From assembly GCA_937958045.1 (NCBI GenBank), contig CALFXL010000005.1, forward strand, positions 62,001 to 126,000: a stretch of 64,000 nt of DNA. Direction: 5' to 3'. Origin of the DNA: an uncultured Opitutaceae bacterium (GTDB taxonomy: Bacteria > Verrucomicrobiota > Verrucomicrobiia > Opitutales > Opitutaceae). A program made the translations under genes and the position numbers. This document shows, one piece after another, positions 53,683 to 61,118 of the stretch (its first letter is position 1; the number at the start of each line of letters is the position of its first letter). A model generated the notes under the pieces. The model made no database searches. It saw nothing but the letters and a program-made list of their open reading frames with translations, and was not told where the DNA came from.

Positions 53683-56600
53683 TCACGCCTCCAACGGCTT
53701 TTCCACAGTCGCTTCCGCAGGCACCGGTTCCGGCGCAGCGACAGCGGATGCACGGCTCGCGTTTCCTTGCTTCGGCTTCGCACCGCGGACGGCATCCGCG
53801 ATGTTCTCGGAATGCGCTTCCGCTTCGCCGCGCTCTTGATTGAAGCGCATGGAAACGGTCTTCGACACACCGCGCTCTTCCATCGTCACACCATAGATCG
53901 CGTTGGCCGCAGCCACCGTGCGTTTGTTGTGCGTGATGATGATGAACTGGCTTTCGTGGACGAATTTTTTGAGCAGGTCGGTGAAACGACCGATGTTCGA
54001 TTCGTCGAGAGGCGCATCGAGTTCGTCCAACAAACAGAACGGCGACGGTTTCACCATGTAGAGTGCGAAGAGCAGACCCACCGCGGTCAGTGTCTTTTGT
54101 CCACCGGAAAGAAGCGTGATGCTCTTGAGTTTCGTGCCCGGCGGCTGCGCGGTGATCTCGATGCCGCTTTCAAGCGGATCGTCGGTCGAAATCAATTCCA
54201 GCGATGCGCGACCTCCGCCGAAGAGCGTCGTGAAGGTATACTCGAAGTTCTTTTTGATCTGCTCGAACGTGATCGCGAACTGTTGCTGCGAGGTCTGGTT
54301 GATTTCGTCGATCGCCTTGAGCAACTCGGTCTTGGAAGTCGTGAGATCGTCGTTCTGCGTCTTGAGGAAATCGTAGCGCTGCTTGAGCTCCGCGTACTCC
54401 TCAATCGCGACAAGATTCACCGCGCCCATGCCAGCGATGCGCTGGCGAATCGCCTCCACATCGGCGCGCACTTGATCCCAATTGGTTTGGTCGAGCGCCG
54501 CGAGATCCGCCTCCGTCGGCTCGCCACGTTGCTTTGGTTTGCGACGGCGTTTGGCCGGAGCGCCAGCGTCTTCGGTTGCGGGCGCTTCGCCTTCGACGGG
54601 AGGCGCCTCACCCTCAACCGGTGCGGCGGCAACCACTGGAGCGATTTCGGGCTTCGGCTCGGAGGGCTCTTCCTCTTCGTCGTCGAGATCGAGCGGCTTG
54701 AGATCCGGTGGATCGTCCTCCGCGCGCCAGAGCAATTGTTTCCAATCGAGCGTCGCGATGTCGGTTTGGAATTCGCGCGAAACTTCTTCCTTGAGGAACT
54801 CCGCGCGCGCACGCGATTCGGCGAGCTTGATTTCGCAACGGCTGAACTCGTTCTGCGAAGACTCGGCTTCGTGACGCAGCGAGTCCTGGGTCGATTCGAC
54901 GCCACCGATCTCGCGCTCCACATCGGCGAGCGCGGTGCGCGCTTCTTCGACTTGCTGCTGGGCGACCACCAACGATTCGGCGATCTGCGCAACGCGCGCG
55001 CGCTTCGCATCGCTTTCCTGCTCCAACGCGGCGACCTGCTCGGTCCAGACCTCGATTTCCTGCTGCCGCTGCACGAGCAACTCGCTCAGTTGCGCGCGAC
55101 GGCGCTGCATGTCGGCGATACCGCGATCGAGCACTTCCACCTTTTGGCGGAATTCGGCGAGCTCGAGACGAGCCTGCGCCAGCGCTTCACGCTTCAGATC
55201 GCGGTCGGTGCGCACCTCGTTGATGCGTGTCTCCAATTGTTGGATACGCTCGCGGCACTGCGTGACGGAGCTCTCCGCTTCGGCCAGCTGGGCCTGTGCA
55301 CGCTCCCACCGGGAATGCGCTTCGTGACGCGCGTTTTCCACGGCGGAGACTTCGTTTTCCATGCGCTGCAAACGCTGGGAAACTTCCTCCAACGAGCGTT
55401 GCGCATTGCGCTGCTCGGCCTGAACAGCGGCGACTTCCTGCGTGGCCGCGAGCACTTCTTCGCGTTTCGTTTCGAGCGTCGCTTCCGCTTCGGAGAGGCG
55501 CGCGTTGATGCCATCGATCAGAAGCTTCTGTTCGTCGTGCGCTTTCTGATCTTCGACCAGCGCCTTGCCCGTTTCGCGCAGATCGATCTCGCGCTGGACG
55601 ATGCTGTTGGCCGGCTTTTTGGCGAAACCACCGAAAACCAAACCGCGGCGATCCACGATCTCGCCCTTACGTGTCGCGACCGCGAGGAACGGAAACGCGG
55701 GATTCGCCTTCCAAAACTCGAGGAATGCATTCAGGTCGTCCGCGACGTAGCACGTGGACAACAAGCTCGCCGCAGGATGCGCGCCCGTCTCAAACGCATT
55801 GATGAGCGAAGCGGCGGGCGTGAGACCGGGCGGAAGTGCGGGCGTATCCGAATTTCCACTACCCATCTCGGCGACCTGCAGGCACACGCTGCCCACTTGT
55901 TCGCTCTCAAGCTGAGCCAGGATCTTCTGAGCCGTGGCGAGGTCCGCGACGGTGATCGCTTCGACGGCGGAGCCTAGAAGCGCTTCGAGCGCTTTTGCGT
56001 ACTCCGGCTGAACTTCGAGACCTTGCGTGATCGGAGTTGGACGCACGCCATTGAGCGCGGCGTCGAAACGACCTTGGAGAATCGCCTTCGCGCCTTCGCC
56101 GAAGCCTTCCCATTTCTCGTGCAACTGCTGGAGAAGCTTGAGGCGTGCGGTGCGCTGCGCGAGCTGGCGATCGATGTCCTGCAGTTTCTTCTGCGCATCG
56201 CGGAATTCGCGCGTGAGATCGGTGATCGCCTGCTGCGCATCGGTCGATTCCTGATGTGCGCGGGCCTTGGCCATCATGGCCTCTTCGACGCGAGCTTCGA
56301 ACTCCGACACGCGTTGAGCGACGGACGACTGCTGCTGACGAACACCTTCGATTTCCTGAAGCAGCGCCTCGTGCTTGTGCACGCTGGTTTTCTGATCGAC
56401 CTCGTAGCTCGAGCTGTCGGTGCGCAGACGAGCGACCGAGCTCTCGAGCGTGAGCAGCTGAAACTTCGACTGCTGCAGCTCTTGTTCGAGCTTGGAGAGT
56501 TCGCCTTCGACAACCGCGAGCTCGCGGTTGCGGTTCTGGAAAATGGCGTCAGAGCTGCCGAGCAAGTTGAGCTGCTGCTGCTTGTCCTGCGCTTCGCTGT

Positions 56601-57618
56601 CGACCTGCGCGCTCAACTCACGGAGCTGCATTTCGGTCTCTTCAAGATTGGCGCGGGAAGATTCGAGACGCTCGAGCAAGCTGGTGCGCTTGATCTGCGC
56701 GAGATTCGCGGCGTTTTCGGTCTGCTCTTTTTCCGAACGCAGATCGAAGACCGCCTGTTGCGCGTCTTGCACGCGTTGACTGAGGCGGGAGCGTTCGGCT
56801 TTTTTCTCCTCCAGTTCCGCCTGACGTTGCGTGAAATGCACGCGACGCGTCTCCGCGGCAGCGCGGAGGCGGATCACTTGTTCCTCCAACTCAGCGAGCT
56901 GGGCCCCCAACTGCGCGTAGTGATAACCTGAATACGCGAGCGCAAGGTGGCGCAGACGATGGCTGAGTTTCTTGTAACGCAGCGCCTTCGACGCCTGGCG
57001 GCGGAGCGAGCCGATCTGGCGACCGACTTCACCGATAACGTCGGCCACACGCGCGAGATTGGTCTCCGTCAACGCGAGCTTTTGCAGGGCCTCGCGGCGC
57101 TGAGATTTGTATTTGGTGATGCCTGCGGCCTCTTCGAAAACAGCACGGCGCTCTTCCGGTTTCGAAGAGAGGATCTGGTCGATCTGGCCCTGCGCCATGA
57201 TCGAGTAGCTGGTCCGGCCAATGCCGGTGTCCATGAAGAGCTTGTGGATGTCCTTCAGGCGGCATGGCTGGCCGTTGAAGAAATACTCGCTCTGACCATC
57301 GCGGTGCACGCGACGCATGATCTCGATCTCGTGAAATTCGCTGCCGAGTTGTTTTTCGCAGTCGGTGAGCAGCAGCGACACTTCGCACATCTGGGCGGGT
57401 TTGCGGGTGTCGGCGCCTTCGAAGATGACATCCTGCATCTTACCGCCGCGCAAAGCCTTGGCGCTCTGTTCACCCAGCACCCAGCGGATCGAGTCCGCGA
57501 TGTTGGATTTACCACAACCGTTGGGCCCGACCACGGCGGTAACACCGGGTTCGAAACGGAGCGTGGTTGGGTCAGCGAAGGATTTGAAACCGTGCAGCTT
57601 GAGGGCCTTTAGATGCAT
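53683..57618 (-). CDS. smc: chromosome segregation protein SMC
   Basis: SMC is the ATPase of the bacterial condensin that folds and separates chromosomes. The 1311-residue protein has Walker A GPNGCGKS at 31-38, two long coiled coils, a hinge domain around 515-650 and the C-terminal head with the signature LLSGGQKTLTAVGLLFALY near 1171 and the Walker B PFCLLDELDAPLDESNIGRF. Typical Smc proteins have about 1190 residues. The extra length is largely a Pro/Ala/Glu-rich stretch at about 975-1046 (DDEEEEPSEPKPEI; APPVEGEAPATEDAGAP; KRRRKPKQRGEP) within the C-terminal arm. ScpA/ScpB genes are not adjacent. The ATG at 57618 begins MHLKALKLHGFKSF. Confidence 0.97.
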   Translation of the reverse strand: MHLKALKLHGFKSFADPTTLRFEPGVTAVVGPNGCGKSNIADSIRWVLGEQSAKALRGGKMQDVIFEGADTRKPAQMCEVSLLLTDCEKQLGSEFHEIEIMRRVHRDGQSEYFFNGQPCRLKDIHKLFMDTGIGRTSYSIMAQGQIDQILSSKPEERRAVFEEAAGITKYKSQRREALQKLALTETNLARVADVIGEVGRQIGSLRRQASKALRYKKLSHRLRHLALAYSGYHYAQLGAQLAELEEQVIRLRAAAETRRVHFTQRQAELEEKKAERSRLSQRVQDAQQAVFDLRSEKEQTENAANLAQIKRTSLLERLESSRANLEETEMQLRELSAQVDSEAQDKQQQLNLLGSSDAIFQNRNRELAVVEGELSKLEQELQQSKFQLLTLESSVARLRTDSSSYEVDQKTSVHKHEALLQEIEGVRQQQSSVAQRVSEFEARVEEAMMAKARAHQESTDAQQAITDLTREFRDAQKKLQDIDRQLAQRTARLKLLQQLHEKWEGFGEGAKAILQGRFDAALNGVRPTPITQGLEVQPEYAKALEALLGSAVEAITVADLATAQKILAQLESEQVGSVCLQVAEMGSGNSDTPALPPGLTPAASLINAFETGAHPAASLLSTCYVADDLNAFLEFWKANPAFPFLAVATRKGEIVDRRGLVFGGFAKKPANSIVQREIDLRETGKALVEDQKAHDEQKLLIDGINARLSEAEATLETKREEVLAATQEVAAVQAEQRNAQRSLEEVSQRLQRMENEVSAVENARHEAHSRWERAQAQLAEAESSVTQCRERIQQLETRINEVRTDRDLKREALAQARLELAEFRQKVEVLDRGIADMQRRRAQLSELLVQRQQEIEVWTEQVAALEQESDAKRARVAQIAESLVVAQQQVEEARTALADVEREIGGVESTQDSLRHEAESSQNEFSRCEIKLAESRARAEFLKEEVSREFQTDIATLDWKQLLWRAEDDPPDLKPLDLDDEEEEPSEPKPEIAPVVAAAPVEGEAPPVEGEAPATEDAGAPAKRRRKPKQRGEPTEADLAALDQTNWDQVRADVEAIRQRIAGMGAVNLVAIEEYAELKQRYDFLKTQNDDLTTSKTELLKAIDEINQTSQQQFAITFEQIKKNFEYTFTTLFGGGRASLELISTDDPLESGIEITAQPPGTKLKSITLLSGGQKTLTAVGLLFALYMVKPSPFCLLDELDAPLDESNIGRFTDLLKKFVHESQFIIITHNKRTVAAANAIYGVTMEERGVSKTVSMRFNQERGEAEAHSENIADAVRGAKPKQGNASRASAVAAPEPVPAEATVEKPLEA

Positions 57619-57820
57619 GAAGAGCGGCGAATTGAGTCAGCGCTCCCGGACGCGGCAAATGCAAATTACGCGGAGTTGTTCACAGGCTATTCCCAACGCC
57701 CATCGGGTTTCCCCCCCTCGTCGCCGCCGGCACCGAGACCATCGGGGAAAATACGTTTCTGTGATCATTTCATGGACGGGGGTTTGCGTGGCGCGGATCG
57801 GCTTGCACGATGGGCCTTCC

Positions 57821-59299
57821 ATGTCGGTAGACGTCACTCACATCGCTCCGGGAGCGATCCGATTTTCCAATCGGTTGGTGCTGCCTTGGCTCATCGCCAT
57901 CGCGCTTTTCATGGAGAATCTGGACGCGACCATCATCAACACGGCCGTCCCGGTCATGGCGGCCAGTCTCCAAGTGGAGCCGCTCGCGCTAAAAGCCGTG
58001 CTTACGAGCTACACGCTGAGTCTGGCGGTGTTTATTCCCGTGAGCGGGTGGATGGCGGACCGATTCGGGACAAAACGCGTGTTTATGTACGCGGTCGCGG
58101 TGTTTACCCTGGGGTCGTTGCTATGCGGGCTGTCGGTGAACACGCGCATGCTGGTGATTTCGCGCGTCATCCAAGGCATCGGCGGCGCGATGATGACGCC
58201 GGTCGGGCGGCTCGTGCTGGTGCGCAGTTTCGACCGTTCGGAGATGATCACCGCGATGAATTATGTGGTTATCCCGGCGCTCATGGGTCCGCTGATCGGT
58301 CCGTTTGCAGGCGGTCTGATCGTGAACTGGCTGCCATGGCGGTTCATCTTTTTTATCAATCTCCCCTTCGGACTGATCGGCCTTTGGCTGACACGCCGGC
58401 ATATGCCGGACTTTCGCGACGAAAAAGCACCGCGGCTCGATCGCACGGGCTTTATCCTGTTCGGAACAGGCATCGCCCTGCTGTCGTACGTGCTGGAGAT
58501 TTTCGGCGAACATCACCACGCAACCAGTCCGCTGGTGTTGATGGCGTTGGTGGCAATCGCACTGCTCACCGCATACGTGTGGCACGCGCGGCGGACGCCG
58601 GCGCCAATGCTGCAACTGCGGCTGTTTGCCACGCGGACATTCCGCGTCGCGGTGCTGGGCGGATTCATCACGCGGCTAGGCGTGGGCGGCATGCCGTTTT
58701 TACTGCCGCTGCTTTATCAAATCGGTCTCGGCTACGCGCCTTGGCAGGCCGGTTTGCTCACCATGCCGTCGGCGCTCGCCGCGATGACCATGAAACTCGC
58801 GGCGCGGCGCGTGCTGGCGCGATTTGGTCACCGCATGGTGCTCGCGGGAAACACGATTCTGCTGGGGATAAACATGATGATTTTCTCTTTCATCACGCGC
58901 GAGACGCCCGTCGTGTGCATCCTCCTGCTCGCTTTCATGCAGGGCTTCTTTGCGTCACTCCAATTCACGAGCATGAACACGCTGGTGTACGCCGATGTCG
59001 GCGATGGCGATGCGAGCAAAGCCAGCAGCATCGCCAGCACGGCGCAACAAATGGCCCTAAGCTTCGGCGTGGCGACGGCCTCGCTGGTCGCCGGTTGGTT
59101 TCTGCAGGGCGTCCATGAGTCCGACTCCGCGAGTTTCTTGCACGGACTTCACAGCGCATTCGTCACGCTTGGCATTTTGACAATCGTTTCCTCGCTGCTC
59201 TTCCGCGAACTGCGCCCGACCGACGGCGATGTCATCAGCAGTCACACGCCGCGCGCGGGCGTCACCGCCGCGGTCGCCACGGAAGAAGCCGTCGATTGA
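57821..59299 (+). CDS. DHA2-family MFS multidrug exporter
   Basis: The 492-residue protein has about fourteen transmembrane helices. DATIINTAVPVMA in helix 1 and GWMADRFGTKRVFM (motif A) between helices 2 and 3 are typical of EmrB/QacA drug:proton antiporters. The frame extends upstream over smc but the ATG at 57821 sits just before the first helix (PWLIAIALFMENLDATI). Inner-membrane export of drugs or dyes is the usual activity. It lies divergent from smc across 202 bp with no obvious operator, and convergent with an ene-reductase gene. Confidence 0.93.
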   Translation: MSVDVTHIAPGAIRFSNRLVLPWLIAIALFMENLDATIINTAVPVMAASLQVEPLALKAVLTSYTLSLAVFIPVSGWMADRFGTKRVFMYAVAVFTLGSLLCGLSVNTRMLVISRVIQGIGGAMMTPVGRLVLVRSFDRSEMITAMNYVVIPALMGPLIGPFAGGLIVNWLPWRFIFFINLPFGLIGLWLTRRHMPDFRDEKAPRLDRTGFILFGTGIALLSYVLEIFGEHHHATSPLVLMALVAIALLTAYVWHARRTPAPMLQLRLFATRTFRVAVLGGFITRLGVGGMPFLLPLLYQIGLGYAPWQAGLLTMPSALAAMTMKLAARRVLARFGHRMVLAGNTILLGINMMIFSFITRETPVVCILLLAFMQGFFASLQFTSMNTLVYADVGDGDASKASSIASTAQQMALSFGVATASLVAGWFLQGVHESDSASFLHGLHSAFVTLGILTIVSSLLFRELRPTDGDVISSHTPRAGVTAAVATEEAVD

Positions 59300-59334
59300 C
59301 CGCTACGCGCTCCGATGCGTCGTGGCGGGCATAT

Positions 59335-60405
59335 TCAGAAAGCTCTCAAATACTGAACCGGCGGTTGCACACGCAGGCCTTCGCCGAGCGTGCGTGCGGC
59401 GTGCAGCGGCCAGTTTGGATGCCGCAGCGATTCGCGCGCGATCAACACGAGATCGGCCTGGCCGGAGCGAATGATTTCGTCCGCTTGATGCGGCTCGGTG
59501 ATCATGCCGACCGCGCTCGTCGGGATCGCGGCTTCGCGGCGAATGCGTTCGGCAAACGTAACCTGATAACCGGGCCCCACTGGAATGCGCGCGCCGGGCG
59601 CGACGCCGCCCGTCGAGCAATCGAGCAGATCGACGCCTTCGTTTCTCAAAATTCGCGCGAGCGCCACCGCGTCGTCCGGCGTCCATCCGCCCTCGATCCA
59701 GTCCGTCGCGGAGATACGCACGGTGAGCGGCAAATTATCCGGCCACACGTGCCGCACGCGACGGATGGTTTCGATGAGGAAACGAATACGATTCTCGAAA
59801 CTGCCGCCGTAGTCGTCGGTCCGTTTGTTCGCAAGTGGCGAGAGAAACTGGTGGAGCAAATACCCATGCGCGGCGTGCACTTCCATCCACTCAAAGCCGG
59901 CATCGCGCGCGCGGCGGGCGGCGGCGACAAATTCTTCTTGGACGCGCTCAATCTGTGCGAGGGTCATCTCCGCAGGCACTTTGTCGAGATCGCCGCCAAA
60001 TGCTTCCGCGCTCGGCCCGAGGACCGGCCAGCCGCCCTCGGAATCGCTGAGATGGGCAGCGCCTTCCCATGGCTTGGCTGCACTGGCTTTGCGACCGGCG
60101 TGTGCGAGTTGAATCGCCGGCACTGCGCCCTGACTTTTCAGAAAACGCACGATGCGCGCCAGTGGTTCGATGTGCCGATCGCTCCACAACCCGAGGTCGC
60201 CCGGCGTGATACGCCCTTCCGGCGAGACCGCCGTCGCTTCCACGATCACCAAGGCCGCGCCTCCCGTTGCGCGCGCGCCGAGATGGACAAGGTGCCAGTC
60301 GTTGGCCACGCCATCGTCCGCTGAATACATACACATCGGCGAGATGCCGATCCGGTTTCGCAAGGTGACTGATTTGAGCGGAAAAGTGGAAAACAACGAA
60401 GGCAT
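59335..60405 (-). CDS. namA: old yellow enzyme-type NADPH dehydrogenase (YqjM/NamA-like)
   Basis: The 356-residue FMN enzyme reduces electrophilic alkenes, nitroesters and quinones with NADPH. It belongs to the thermophilic-like YqjM class: Cys 25 in PMCMYSADDG, a redox-sensing residue there, HAGRKAS near 105 and the active-site HAAHGYLLHQFLSP near 167. Length and start (MPSLFSTFPLKSVTLRNRIG) fit. The ATG at 60405 is preferred over one 21 bp upstream. It lies between a convergent MFS exporter gene and a STAS gene; a detoxification pairing with the exporter is possible but unproven. Confidence 0.94.
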   Translation of the reverse strand: MPSLFSTFPLKSVTLRNRIGISPMCMYSADDGVANDWHLVHLGARATGGAALVIVEATAVSPEGRITPGDLGLWSDRHIEPLARIVRFLKSQGAVPAIQLAHAGRKASAAKPWEGAAHLSDSEGGWPVLGPSAEAFGGDLDKVPAEMTLAQIERVQEEFVAAARRARDAGFEWMEVHAAHGYLLHQFLSPLANKRTDDYGGSFENRIRFLIETIRRVRHVWPDNLPLTVRISATDWIEGGWTPDDAVALARILRNEGVDLLDCSTGGVAPGARIPVGPGYQVTFAERIRREAAIPTSAVGMITEPHQADEIIRSGQADLVLIARESLRHPNWPLHAARTLGEGLRVQPPVQYLRAF

Positions 60406-60542
60406 GCGAATACGGGGTTGATGCATGGATGACCATCATCCAGCTGCGGAAATCATTCGCAGCACTCGCGCAGGCTCAACCTCAAGGAGCCTCATTCGGG
60501 AAAAATTTCCCATGTCCACGGCGGCGATGCGCCGTCGCGGGC

Positions 60543-61049
60543 TTACTCCTGCTCGACGCGCGTGCGCAGAAACGCGAGCACGTCTTGGAATTTGCTGCGA
60601 TTGGACTCATCGGTCACCACGAGGTTTTCGTGAGCCTCGAGCACCATGCGGGCGCTTTCGAGTTCGGTACGCGTTTCGCAGGTCAACGCCTTCGAGGGCT
60701 GGCCGCTGATTTCCGTGTCGCCGGTATCGACCGTGACGAGACGGTGCAGACCGAGGTTGCGCACCAACTCGAGATTACGCGCACCGACCCGCGCGAGCAC
60801 GAGGCTGCCGGGAGGATTGAGTTTGCGAAGCTGAAGACCCGCACCGGCGATCACGCCGAGGAATGTGCTGTCCATGCTCGCGCAGTTCTGGAAATCGACC
60901 ACGAAGCGCGTCTTACCTTCGCGAATGCGTTCGTTGAAGAAATCGTGGATACAGGAGCTGTTTTGAAACGACGCCCGCCCGTCGATGCGGATCACAATGG
61001 GATCGGAAAACGGATCAACGAGGAAAACAGGTTTTGCGGAATCGCTCAT
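60543..61049 (-). CDS. STAS-domain protein (anti-sigma antagonist-like)
   Basis: The 168-residue protein begins with a STAS domain (about 8-115): FVVDFQNCASMDSTFLGVIAGAG contains the DSTFLG phosphorylation motif with Ser 61 as the likely target, as in SpoIIAA. The last fifty residues (about 118-168) are a separate predicted helix-rich extension not present in typical antagonists. A partner-switching kinase or anti-sigma gene is not adjacent. It lies between the ene-reductase gene and acnA on the same strand. Function in sigma or stress control is inferred from the fold. Confidence 0.82.
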   Translation of the reverse strand: MSDSAKPVFLVDPFSDPIVIRIDGRASFQNSSCIHDFFNERIREGKTRFVVDFQNCASMDSTFLGVIAGAGLQLRKLNPPGSLVLARVGARNLELVRNLGLHRLVTVDTGDTEISGQPSKALTCETRTELESARMVLEAHENLVVTDESNRSKFQDVLAFLRTRVEQE

Positions 61050-61053
61050 GGGG

Positions 61054-61100
61054 AAAAATGACCGGCCCGGAGAGGCTGTGACGCCCGACTCCGAGCCGGT
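61054..61100 (-). terminator. intrinsic terminator of acnA
   Basis: ACCGGC and CGGAG pair with CTCCG and GCCGGT (61061-61072 and 61089-61100, one bulge each side), with five T following on the minus strand at 61054-61058. It lies 18 bp after the acnA stop codon. Confidence 0.8.
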
Positions 61101-61118
61101 TGATGAAAACGACAGCGC

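Noticed and set aside
53626..55977. 783-codon plus-strand frame opposite smc
   Set aside because: Shadow of the Smc coiled-coil coding strand, rich in Arg, Leu and Phe; no recognisable domain.
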